Source: an uncultured Prevotella sp. | Lineage (GTDB): Bacteria; Bacteroidota; Bacteroidia; Bacteroidales; Bacteroidaceae | NCBI GenBank assembly: GCA_900553285.1 | Contig: USCX01000024.1 | Span: forward strand, 1 to 14,731 | Reading direction: 5' to 3' | DNA: 14,731 bases | Part shown: positions 6,860 through 13,932 of the stretch, in pieces | How positions within the stretch are numbered: position 1 is the first letter of the stretch | Layout: every line of letters begins with the position of its first letter | Made by a program: the position numbers and the translations under genes | Notes under the pieces: model-generated | What the model saw: the letters and a program-made list of their open reading frames with translations, nothing else | What the model was told of the DNA's origin: nothing | The model's database searches: none

Positions 6860-7699
6860 ATGGCAAAAATAGATTTGATATCTAAGCAATGGTGTGACCT
6901 TGTCTTTGAAGGACGAAACAAAAGCTATGGCGCATATAAACTGCGTGCGGATGCGGGTAATCGTCAGCGTAATGCATTAATAGCGGTATGTATCGCTATT
7001 GCCGTGCTTGCTTCAATCCCTTTCATTGTCCGAATGGCCGAAAAAGATAATGCCAACGATGAATCCTACACGGAGGTAATGCAGATGGCACAACTTAAAA
7101 AGGAAAAGAAGGAAGAAAAGAAAGAGGAAAAGATTGAGGTTAAGTATCAGAAGCCGATTGAAAAAGTTGCTGTAAAAGCTTCAATCCAGCTGACTGCCCC
7201 GGTAATTAAGGACGACAGTCAGGTGGATAAGGAGGCTGAGTTGAAAAATGTGGAAGAGTTGTTAAATTCCAAAGCAGCCATCGCTGCCACAACGTATAAA
7301 GGCGACGAAGGCGGAACTGTGAATATCGACGATTTGAAGGAAAACCAGATGGCCGGAGGTACAGGTGGCGAAACTCCTGATGAAGATGTCTATACAGTGG
7401 TGGAGCAACCGCCAGCATTCCCAGGTGGAGAAGCCGCTTTGTTGAAGTATGTAAGTGAGCATCTGAAGTATCCGCAGGTTGCTCTTGAGCAGGAAATACA
7501 AGGCGTAGTTAATTTACGTTTCGTCGTATTGCCTGATGGTTCAGTGGGTGATGTGTTTGTCGTCCACGGAATTGATGCAAGTTGCGACCGAGAGGCTGTA
7601 CGTGTGGTGAAATCCTTGCCACGCTTTAAGCCCGGACGTCAGCAGGGAAAACCTGTGGCCGTATGGTTTACATTGCCCATTCGCTTCCAAATTAATTAA
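6860..7699 (+). CDS. tonB: TonB energy transducer
   Basis: A 279-residue inner-membrane-anchored protein that carries energy from ExbB/ExbD to outer-membrane TonB-dependent receptors (SusC-type glycan importers, siderophore and vitamin receptors). The N-terminal cytoplasmic motif at 14-28 (LVFEGRNKSYGAYKL) is the hallmark of Bacteroidota TonB. One membrane helix spans about 38-58. The periplasmic linker (60-185) is rich in Glu and Lys (KKEKKEEKKEEK at 80-91) rather than the Pro/Lys repeats of E. coli TonB. The C-terminal TonB domain runs from about 186 (PAFPGGEAALLKYVSEHLKYP, continuing to PIRFQI at 273-278) and looks complete. It follows the second exbD by 18 nt and precedes the PstS-like gene by 20 nt, so it lies inside one transcription unit. 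Confidence 0.95.
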   Translation: MAKIDLISKQWCDLVFEGRNKSYGAYKLRADAGNRQRNALIAVCIAIAVLASIPFIVRMAEKDNANDESYTEVMQMAQLKKEKKEEKKEEKIEVKYQKPIEKVAVKASIQLTAPVIKDDSQVDKEAELKNVEELLNSKAAIAATTYKGDEGGTVNIDDLKENQMAGGTGGETPDEDVYTVVEQPPAFPGGEAALLKYVSEHLKYPQVALEQEIQGVVNLRFVVLPDGSVGDVFVVHGIDASCDREAVRVVKSLPRFKPGRQQGKPVAVWFTLPIRFQIN

Positions 7700-7719
7700 T
7701 CATCTTTTGACGTAAGTAA

Positions 7720-8664
7720 ATGAAAGCACTTTGGCTATCTTCGTTAGCCGCCGTGTGCATCACTCTAACCACATCTTGTGGAAATCATCGGAAGTCAGCT
7801 GATTGGCTGACTTCCGATGATGTGCGTATAGCGGTAGATGAAACTTTCCGTCCTATTATTGAAGAGGAACTCAGCGTGTTCGGGGCAAGTTACCCAGAGG
7901 CTTCGGTGAAGCCAGTGTATTGTGACGAGAATGAAGCAATCCGTCTTTTAGTCTCGGATAGTTTGCGCATAGCTGTGGCAACTCGGCCTTTAAATTCATC
8001 CGAAAAAAAAATCGTGGCTTCGCATTCTTTGTCCGATCGGACGGACATCGTGGCCACAGATGCCATAGCGCTGATTGTGAATAAGCAGAATAGGGATAGT
8101 TTAATCACTATGGACGAGGTGCGTGGTATTGTAACGGGAAAGATAACACGATGGGAGCAATTGTCTCACTCAAGCAAGAAAGGTAGCTTGAAACTTGTTT
8201 TCGATAATAGTGGTTCGAGTACGGTGCGTTATATGAAGGATTCACTTTGTCTCGGTGACAAATTTCGCGGAAACCTCTATGCGCAAGGCTCGAACGAGGC
8301 CGTCTTAGATATGGTGAAGAGCGATTCTTCTGTTATAGGCGTCTTAGGTGCCAATTGGTTGAAAGATCCCAAAGATCCGGCGTTAAGCAGCTTCGACAGT
8401 TTGGACGTGCGGGTTATGTGGGTCTCGCGTTTTTCAGCGCCCAATGAGATTTTCCGACAACCTTTCCAGTATTATATAGCTACGGGAGAATATCCCTTGT
8501 TGCGTTCGGTATACGTCACAACCACGGATCCGCGTGTGACATCGATGGTAAAGAATTTTTTCTTTTTCCTTACGGGGCAGCGGGGGCAGCTTATTATTTG
8601 CAATTCGTCGCAGCTTTTGCCCCATTTGCCGGTGCAAGTGAAAGACGTAAGTATGCCAGAATGA
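7720..8664 (+). CDS. PstS-like periplasmic substrate-binding lipoprotein
   Basis: The 314-residue product has a lipoprotein signal peptide ending LTTSC, giving lipidated C20. The residues after it (GNHRKS) are basic, unlike the acidic surface-export signal of many Bacteroidota lipoproteins, so a periplasmic location is more likely. The rest is a PBP-like fold (PF12849 type): VATDAIALIVNKQN (111-124), GKITRWEQL (140-148), DNSGSSTVRYM (162-172) and GVLGANWL (207-214) match PstS-type signatures. The usual N-terminal phosphate-loop motif (GSTTV.P) is replaced by AVDETFRPI (38-46), so phosphate binding is doubtful. No pstC, pstA or pstB is nearby. It is the last gene of the Ton operon, 20 nt after tonB and followed by a strong terminator. 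A perfect 16-bp inverted repeat spans codons 22-34. A role linked to the Ton motor is an inference from position. Confidence 0.88.
   Translation: MKALWLSSLAAVCITLTTSCGNHRKSADWLTSDDVRIAVDETFRPIIEEELSVFGASYPEASVKPVYCDENEAIRLLVSDSLRIAVATRPLNSSEKKIVASHSLSDRTDIVATDAIALIVNKQNRDSLITMDEVRGIVTGKITRWEQLSHSSKKGSLKLVFDNSGSSTVRYMKDSLCLGDKFRGNLYAQGSNEAVLDMVKSDSSVIGVLGANWLKDPKDPALSSFDSLDVRVMWVSRFSAPNEIFRQPFQYYIATGEYPLLRSVYVTTTDPRVTSMVKNFFFFLTGQRGQLIICNSSQLLPHLPVQVKDVSMPE
7784..7821 (+). repeat. Perfect 16-bp inverted repeat inside the PstS-like gene
   Basis: ATCATCGGAAGTCAGC (7784-7799) is the exact reverse complement of 7806-7821, separated by the 6-nt loop TGATTG. The mRNA hairpin would be 16 bp, with a possible extra U-G pair closing the loop. 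It lies in codons 22-34, directly after the lipobox cysteine and before the folded domain. There is no T tract after it, so it is not an ordinary intrinsic terminator. It may slow or stop ribosomes, protect or expose the mRNA to cleavage, or be a neutral by-product of template switching in an unconstrained linker. Confidence 0.9.
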
Positions 8665-8673
8665 TGAAACTGA

Positions 8674-8716
8674 GTCGGTCCTGAGATGTTGAATAGCACT
8701 CAGGGCCGACTTTTTT
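8674..8716 (+). terminator. Rho-independent terminator of the exbB-to-lipoprotein operon
   Basis: GTCGGTCCTGAG (8674-8685) pairs with CTCAGGGCCGAC (8699-8710), a 12-bp stem with one G-U pair and a 13-nt loop, followed at once by TTTTTT (8711-8716). It begins 10 nt after the stop of the PstS-like gene, which marks the end of the five-gene operon and separates it from the TPR gene. Confidence 0.93.
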
Positions 8717-8825
8717 GTACGATGAAAAAGTATAGCTCCACGCCTGTGGGCTCGTGTAGTTGAGGGGTGAAGCACAATAGCAGTCGGACGAGATTTATTA
8801 GCCAGTAATTTTCAAGTGCGCATTT

Positions 8826-8857
8826 GTTGGCGCATTGATAAAAATCTTGTATTTTTG
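8826..8857 (+). promoter_or_regulatory. Bacteroides-type promoter of the TPR gene
   Basis: GTTG (8826-8829) and TATTTTTG (8850-8857) are 20 nt apart, the same layout and the same -7 sequence as the exbB promoter. A fuller TTTG at 8823-8826 would give a 23-nt spacer, longer than usual. Transcription should start near 8863, about 78 nt before the chosen ATG. Together with the terminator at 8674-8716 this makes the TPR gene its own unit. Confidence 0.62.
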
Positions 8858-8940
8858 CAAGGCGTATTGTGGGGTAATGGTAATCATTAGTAGGGAGTTT
8901 ACCCATGACGCGTGGAAACAGATTCAAGCAAGGAATAAAA

Positions 8941-10422
8941 ATGAACGAAGTGATTAAAGCGATGAAAAAGAGTTTTTGTTTAGGCTTGGCGATGTTTGTG
9001 CTGATGTGTCTCAGCATCATTCCAGCCGTAGCCCAAAGTAGCAAAGTTGAGGCGCCTACACTCGATCCCGAAGATGAGCAGCAGGTGTTGAGTATTTGTG
9101 ATCTTCAAAAGACTAATCCTGAAGAGGCGGATGAAACATTTTTGAAGATGCTCCGGCGTGCTCGGGATAAGGAAAAGGTTACTGCGATGGGGCGTCTTTT
9201 TCTCGAAAAGAACGTGTATCCCTATGCTAAGATGTGCGCCGACAAGGCTTACGAGATAGACGCACAATATATTCCCGGTTTGATGCTTTTCGGGGATGTT
9301 TGTATTATGCGTAAAGATTGGGGCACCGCAGGACAGAAATTTGATGAAGTCTTGATGGTGGACTCAACTTATACGGAAGCTATCCTCAGAAATGTGCAGG
9401 TTTACAAATTCGTTAATCCCATTGCTGCAAAAGATATGCTTCAGCGTCTGAAACGTTTGGAGCCGAATAATTATGAAGCAGATAAGCAGTTGGGCGATAT
9501 CTGTTATGGGTTAGATGATTATAAAGAAGCCGCTGCTGCATACGCAGCTTATTATGCAGGAGTTCAAGAGCCAGACTTGAATGCAGTTGAAAATTACGTC
9601 CTTTCCCTTTATGCAAGTCAAGATTTTGCGAAAGCTCTTGAAGTTGCTAACGCGGCGCTGGCAAAAGATGCCAAGAATCTTAACCTGCGCCGAATGAAGT
9701 TCTATAATTTGTATGAAACGAAAGATTATCAAGGTGCATCCGTAGCGATGGATTATTTTAATCCCGGTGAGTATCCCGATTCTATGTATACTTATCGTGA
9801 TTACAATTATCGCGGTTTGACTTTCGAGCAAATGAAGGATTACAGTAGTGCTTTGCAGGCTTTCACAAAGGCCATAGAACTGAATCCATCTGCAGCCGCA
9901 GTATACAAGAGCCTTTCTAACATTTATAGTAAGATGGGTATGATGGACGAGGCAATTAGCAATTATCAAACTTATATCGATTCCTTGGGTACACGAGCAG
10001 AGTTGACGGATTTATTTGGTTTGGGGCGTCTGTACTATACAGGATTAACCAAGGGCGTTGATTCCGTCAAAGCTGTGTCTTATGCGCAGGAAGGAGATAA
10101 AGTCTTTGCTAAGATATCTGTCGAGGCTCCTTCTTCTTATTTGGGTCCGTTGTGGCGGGCACGTATAAATAACGCTCTCGATAGCCGCACGCCGAATGAT
10201 TCGGTGTATGCGTACTATCAAGAGACAGTAAAGCGTCTCGAAGGCAAAGATGATAAGGCTGCTGAAAGCGAAGCATATAGTTATTTTGCGTGGTACGCTT
10301 TGCAGAAGGACGATGAAGCAAATGCACTCAAATACTCCGAACTTTTGTTGTCTTTGGATCCGGCAAATACCATGGCGCAGCAAATAAAGAAGTATTTTGA
10401 AGCAAAGTCGCGATTGAAGTAG
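8941..10422 (+). CDS. Secreted tetratricopeptide-repeat protein
   Basis: The 493-residue product has a signal peptide at residues 1-31 (MNEVIKAMKKSF, then a long hydrophobic core ending PAVA before Q32). The mature protein is almost entirely paired helices of TPR type. The clearest repeats are about 284-317 (ending LQAFTKAIELNP) and 318-350 (VYKSLSNIYSKMGMMDEAIS). More degenerate ones lie near 112-144, 177-210 and 455-486. TPR arrays act as protein-binding scaffolds, and no enzyme motif is visible. I chose the ATG at 8941, which has AAGGAA a few bases upstream. The in-frame ATG at 8905 would add 12 residues before the signal peptide, and the one at 8962 (MKKSF) would also give a valid signal. 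It lies next to the Ton operon but is separated from it by a terminator and promoter, so a role in envelope transport is only suggested by position. Confidence 0.88.
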   Translation: MNEVIKAMKKSFCLGLAMFVLMCLSIIPAVAQSSKVEAPTLDPEDEQQVLSICDLQKTNPEEADETFLKMLRRARDKEKVTAMGRLFLEKNVYPYAKMCADKAYEIDAQYIPGLMLFGDVCIMRKDWGTAGQKFDEVLMVDSTYTEAILRNVQVYKFVNPIAAKDMLQRLKRLEPNNYEADKQLGDICYGLDDYKEAAAAYAAYYAGVQEPDLNAVENYVLSLYASQDFAKALEVANAALAKDAKNLNLRRMKFYNLYETKDYQGASVAMDYFNPGEYPDSMYTYRDYNYRGLTFEQMKDYSSALQAFTKAIELNPSAAAVYKSLSNIYSKMGMMDEAISNYQTYIDSLGTRAELTDLFGLGRLYYTGLTKGVDSVKAVSYAQEGDKVFAKISVEAPSSYLGPLWRARINNALDSRTPNDSVYAYYQETVKRLEGKDDKAAESEAYSYFAWYALQKDDEANALKYSELLLSLDPANTMAQQIKKYFEAKSRLK

Positions 10423-10591
10423 TGTGAGGAGATACTCTTTCAGGCGTAAGTGAAGCCCGAAGAGGTTGACCTTTTTGCTAGACGTAGCTTTTACTGCCCT
10501 CCAAATAGGGAGTCGGCGGATAAGTGCTACATTTGGCTCATCTAAGCGTAATTTGAAAAAGCAATTAATAACTTACAAACTTAAAATCCAT

Positions 10592-12160
10592 ATGAAAAAG
10601 TTTAATCAAATCCTTGCAGGAGCTGCCGTCCTTCTGTTTTCTGTGGCTGTACAGCCGATGAAGGCGCAGTTTAATTGGCCGTGGAAATGGCAAAATCATA
10701 CGATCGTTACTGATGTGCCTGAACGTCCGGCCGGTCAGGAAGATGTACTCAATCTTACCACTCCCAAGCTCAGCATGGTTCGCGTTGGTTTCGTAGGATT
10801 GGGTATGCGCGGTCCCGGGGCAGTTGAACGTTGGTGTCATATTCCGGGTGTGCAAATTGTAGCTCTTTGTGATTATGAGGAGGCACGTGCTGAGAACTGC
10901 CAGAAAATCTTGCGTAAAGCAGGTATGCCGCCGGCTGCCGTTTATTCAGGTGAAAAGGGATATGAGGAACTTTGCAAACGCGAAGATATCGATATTGTGT
11001 ATATCGCCACAGACTGGAAACATCATTTCCCCGTGGCAATGTGTGCCATGCAAAACGGGAAACATGCCGCTATCGAGGTTCCATCTGCCATGAACTTGAA
11101 GGAGTGCTGGGATCTTATCAATATGAGTGAGAAGACCCGTAAGCACTGCATGATTCTTGAAAATTGCTGTTACGACTGGTTCGAAATGAACACCTTAAAT
11201 ATGGCTCAGCATGGTGTTTTTGGTGAGGTTCTCCGTGCGCAAGGAGCTTATATCCATAATCTCGATGAATTCTGGCCTTATTACTGGAAGGAGAGTACGG
11301 ATGATAAACTTGGCTGGCGTATGAGATACAATAAGGATCATCGGGGAGATGTTTATGCCACTCACGGTCTTGGTCCTGTCGCTCAGGCGCTCAACATTCA
11401 CCGTGGTGACCGTATGGTTACGCTTGTTGCGATGGATACGAAATCTGTACATGGAAAAGAGTATGTGGAGAAGGCCACCGGACAGGCTTGTAGCGATTTC
11501 AAGAATGGTGACCACACCACTACGCTTATACGTACAGAAAACGGAAAGGTCATTGAGGTTCAGCATGACGTAATGAATCCTCAACCCTATAACCGTCTTT
11601 ATCAGTTGACTGGTACAAAAGGTTTTGCCAATAAATATCCAACAGAAGGTTATGCCCTTGATAAAAGTCAATTGGCCGCTTCTGGTGTACAACCCCAAGT
11701 TGATAATCTTTCTTCTCATGGGTTTATGCCGAAGGCTGAGATGGATGCACTTGTAGCCAAGTATCAGCATCCGATTTTGAAGAAGTACGGTGAGATGGCC
11801 AAGGAAGTTGGCGGTCACGGCGGCATGGACTTTATCATGGATGCCCGTCTTGTTTATTGCTTGCAGAACGGTCTTCCCCTTGATATGGATGTCTATGATT
11901 TGGCAGAGTGGTGCTGCTTGGCAGAGTTAGGCTCGCTTTCGATGGATAACGGATGTGCGCCGGTTGCCATTCCCGATTTTACCCGTGGCCATTGGAATGA
12001 GATAAAAGGCTATAAGCACGCATTTGCTTCGCCAGAAGAAGAGGCAGCCACAGAGGCTGCCGCCAAGAAATTCACGGAAGAATTGAAGGCGGGAGCTGAA
12101 AAGGCATGGAAAAAATACGACAAAGCTGCGGCTAAGGCAGCTAAGAAGGCTAAGAAATAA
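10592..12160 (+). CDS. Secreted Gfo/Idh/MocA protein, GH109 (alpha-N-acetylgalactosaminidase)-like
   Basis: The 522-residue product has a signal peptide (1-25, ending MKA before Q26). An NAD-binding Rossmann fold follows, starting VRVGFVGLGMRGPG (63-76) with the GxGxRG motif typical of GH109. Further family stretches are YIATDWKHH (137-145), HIEVP-like AAIEVPSAM (159-167), ENCCYDWFE (190-198), HRGDVYATHGLGP (250-262) and GGHGGMDFIMD (407-417). GH109 enzymes use tightly bound NAD to cleave terminal alpha-GalNAc (mucin O-glycans, blood group A). Y255 and H258 lie in the motif that holds the catalytic Tyr/His pair. Activity on GalNAc is inferred, since many relatives are untested. After the last family motif (PDFTRGHWNE, 461-470) comes an odd tail of about 40 residues rich in Ala, Lys and Glu, ending AAAKAAKKAKK. 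The ATG at 10592 is chosen because MKKFNQ starts the signal peptide; an in-frame ATG at 10466 would bury it. Confidence 0.92.
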   Translation: MKKFNQILAGAAVLLFSVAVQPMKAQFNWPWKWQNHTIVTDVPERPAGQEDVLNLTTPKLSMVRVGFVGLGMRGPGAVERWCHIPGVQIVALCDYEEARAENCQKILRKAGMPPAAVYSGEKGYEELCKREDIDIVYIATDWKHHFPVAMCAMQNGKHAAIEVPSAMNLKECWDLINMSEKTRKHCMILENCCYDWFEMNTLNMAQHGVFGEVLRAQGAYIHNLDEFWPYYWKESTDDKLGWRMRYNKDHRGDVYATHGLGPVAQALNIHRGDRMVTLVAMDTKSVHGKEYVEKATGQACSDFKNGDHTTTLIRTENGKVIEVQHDVMNPQPYNRLYQLTGTKGFANKYPTEGYALDKSQLAASGVQPQVDNLSSHGFMPKAEMDALVAKYQHPILKKYGEMAKEVGGHGGMDFIMDARLVYCLQNGLPLDMDVYDLAEWCCLAELGSLSMDNGCAPVAIPDFTRGHWNEIKGYKHAFASPEEEAATEAAAKKFTEELKAGAEKAWKKYDKAAAKAAKKAKK

Positions 12161-12188
12161 GTAGTAGTCAACACTGTTTCCAAAGTTT

Positions 12189-12237
12189 ACATAAGGGGAG
12201 GCGTCGTCAGGAAATGATGGTGATGCCCCCCTTATGT
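12189..12237 (+). terminator. Probable hairpin terminator after the GH109-like gene
   Basis: ACATAAGGGG (12189-12198) pairs exactly with CCCCTTATGT (12228-12237). After a one-base bulge the stem continues with GGC/GCC and a further GTC/GAT section, giving about 16 paired bases in all. It begins 28 nt past the stop. No T run follows on the plus strand, so it may be a weak or Rho-assisted terminator, or an mRNA 3'-end stabiliser. Confidence 0.5.
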
Positions 12238-12317
12238 TCAAGGTATAGCTGAGATAGTTTATGATTACGGGCTTTCAATCTATCTTATTGGCTGTACGTA
12301 TTCTTTTCAACGGAAGT

Positions 12318-12351
12318 TTTGTCCCCCCCCCCCTGCACATCTATATTTTTG
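12318..12351 (+). promoter_or_regulatory. Promoter-like element with a C11 tract in its spacer
   Basis: TTTG (12318-12321) and TATTTTTG (12344-12351) flank a 22-nt spacer that holds 11 consecutive C residues (12323-12333). Two consensus boxes slightly too far apart, with a slippage-prone homopolymer between them, is the layout of a length-tunable promoter. It points towards trpS, about 170 nt downstream, which has a second and better promoter of its own. The remaining intergenic sequence (12352-12428) shows nothing else I can support. Confidence 0.35.
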
Positions 12352-12428
12352 TTCGGCTACGTTGATAGTCAGCGAGAGAGAGTTAATAGTCGTTTTAGGC
12401 ATGTAGTATTGAAAAGGAGTTGCTAAAA

Positions 12429-12460
12429 CTTGTCTCTCCGCAGCATTCTCGCTACCTTTG
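12429..12460 (+). promoter_or_regulatory. trpS: Bacteroides-type promoter of trpS
   Basis: CTTG (12429-12432) is followed after exactly 20 nt by TACCTTTG (12453-12460), a full match to TAnnTTTG. Transcription would start near 12467, about 58 nt before the ATG. Spacing and boxes agree with the promoters found before exbB and the TPR gene. No T-box leader is visible in so short an untranslated region. Confidence 0.65.
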
Positions 12461-12524
12461 TACCTGATTCAGATGGGGCTGGTGCTCTTTTGTGCCTTTA
12501 TATCCGTTTAAATAAGTCAACGCT

Positions 12525-13619
12525 ATGTCAAAAGAAAAAGTCATACTGACCGGTGACCGTCCGACGGGACGCCTTCACATTGGTCATTACGTCGGTTCAT
12601 TGCGTCGTCGGGTGGAGTTGCAGAATGCCGGTGACTATAAACGCATGTTTGTGTTCATTGCCGATGCGCAAGCTCTTACGGACAATATGGACAATCCCGA
12701 GAAGGTACGCCAGAATGTGATTGAGGTGGCTCTCGATTACCTGGCTTGTGGACTCGATCCCGATTTGTGTACTCTTTTTGTGCAGTCGCAGATACCCGAA
12801 TTGTGTGAGTTGTCTTTCTATTTTATGGATCTCGTCACGGTGTCGCGTTTGCAGCGTAATCCAACCGTAAAGACAGAAATCCAAATGCGCGGTTTTGAGT
12901 CGAGCATACCGGTAGGTTTTTTCACATATCCCATCAGTCAGGCCGCAGATATCACCGCGTTCCGTGCCACGACCGTTCCTGCCGGCGAGGACCAAAAACC
13001 GATGATTGAGCAAGCCACAGAGATAGTGCGGCGTTTCAATTACATATATGGTGATACCCTTGTTGAACCCTCTATTCTTCTGCCTGATAATGCCGCTTGT
13101 CTCCGCCTTCCCGGTACAGATGGAAAGGCCAAGATGAGCAAATCCTTGGGGAATTGTATATATCTGTCGGATACAGAAGATGAAGTGCAGAAGAAAGTCA
13201 TGAGCATGTATACCGATCCGGGACATATCCATGTGCAAGATCCCGGTAAGATAGAAGGAAACACGGTTTTCACTTATCTTGATGCTTTCTGTCGCCCCGA
13301 ACATTTGGAGCGTTATTTGCCCGATTATCCCAACCTCGATGAATTGAAGGCTCATTACCGCCGTGGCGGTTTGGGCGACATGAAGGTGAAACGCTTTTTG
13401 AATGCTATATTGCAGGAGGAGCTTGCTCCTATCCGTCAACGCCGGCGCGAGTTCCAGAAAGACATTCCGGCTATTTATGCAATGCTTCGTAAGGGGTGTG
13501 AGAGCGCCCGGAATGTCGCAGCGGCCACGTTGGCAGATGTGCGTCGAGCCATGAAAATCAATTATTTCGAGGATGAGGCTTTGATATCGGAACAGGCCAA
13601 ACGTTTTGCAAAGGAGTAG
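12525..13619 (+). CDS. trpS: Tryptophanyl-tRNA synthetase
   Basis: A 364-residue class I aminoacyl-tRNA synthetase that activates tryptophan with ATP and charges tRNA-Trp in the cytoplasm. Both ATP signature motifs are exact: HIGH at 18-21 within PTGRLHIGHYVGSL, and KMSKS at 203-207 within DGKAKMSKSLGN. The GEDQ motif (154-157), which corresponds to the tryptophan-pocket VGxDQ of other TrpRS, is present, as is FIADAQALT (44-52). It is somewhat longer than the roughly 330-residue enzymes of E. coli or Bacillus, because of a longer middle and C-terminal helical part. The gene is monocistronic: its own promoter lies just upstream and a strong terminator begins 27 nt past the stop. The only start with intact homology is the ATG at 12525. 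Confidence 0.97.
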   Translation: MSKEKVILTGDRPTGRLHIGHYVGSLRRRVELQNAGDYKRMFVFIADAQALTDNMDNPEKVRQNVIEVALDYLACGLDPDLCTLFVQSQIPELCELSFYFMDLVTVSRLQRNPTVKTEIQMRGFESSIPVGFFTYPISQAADITAFRATTVPAGEDQKPMIEQATEIVRRFNYIYGDTLVEPSILLPDNAACLRLPGTDGKAKMSKSLGNCIYLSDTEDEVQKKVMSMYTDPGHIHVQDPGKIEGNTVFTYLDAFCRPEHLERYLPDYPNLDELKAHYRRGGLGDMKVKRFLNAILQEELAPIRQRRREFQKDIPAIYAMLRKGCESARNVAAATLADVRRAMKINYFEDEALISEQAKRFAKE

Positions 13620-13645
13620 TGTCTGTGTTTCCGACGTCTTTATAT

Positions 13646-13686
13646 AACGTTCTCACTGTCGTTGTATGCCGTGAGAACGTTTTTTT
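13646..13686 (+). terminator. trpS: Rho-independent terminator of trpS
   Basis: AACGTTCTCAC (13646-13656) pairs perfectly with GTGAGAACGTT (13671-13681) around a 14-nt loop. A run of six T residues (13681-13686) follows, the first of them shared with the stem. The position just after trpS is as expected. The rest of the gap to the integrase start (13687-13932) holds no gene or promoter that I can support. Confidence 0.93.
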
Positions 13687-13932
13687 ATTTGTGCTTGTTC
13701 CTTCAACTGAACAGTGTCTTTGGTGACCGTTTGGTTTCAGGATGCAAGCCAGTTTGCGTACGTTGCGTTCTGCCTGTTTGTTCGTTGTCGGTTTTCCTCA
13801 ATATGCTGGCCGTGGAAAAGATGGACGTAAAACAGATAGGCAATAAAGGTCTTGTGTTCTGGCGTGTATGTGCATAACGCTTCGGGCTTCACTATATTCC
13901 GATGCTTTTTGTTTAATTTAATTACCGAGACA

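Noticed and set aside
10485..10492. TAGCTTTT, along with TACATTTG at 10528-10535, as a promoter for the GH109-like gene
   Set aside because: Neither has a TTG-type box at 19-21 nt upstream, so I cannot support a promoter. The gene may be co-transcribed with the TPR gene or use a weak start.
11195..11818. A 207-codon open frame on the minus strand opposite the GH109-like gene
   Set aside because: It is antisense to a clearly recognised protein and has no motif, promoter or homologous look of its own.
12597..13439. A 280-codon open frame on the minus strand opposite trpS
   Set aside because: It lies fully inside trpS, whose identity is certain, and shows no family motif or start signal. Long antisense frames are common opposite conserved genes.
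13662..13877. A 71-codon open frame between trpS and the integrase
   Set aside because: It starts inside the trpS terminator stem and shows no conserved motif.
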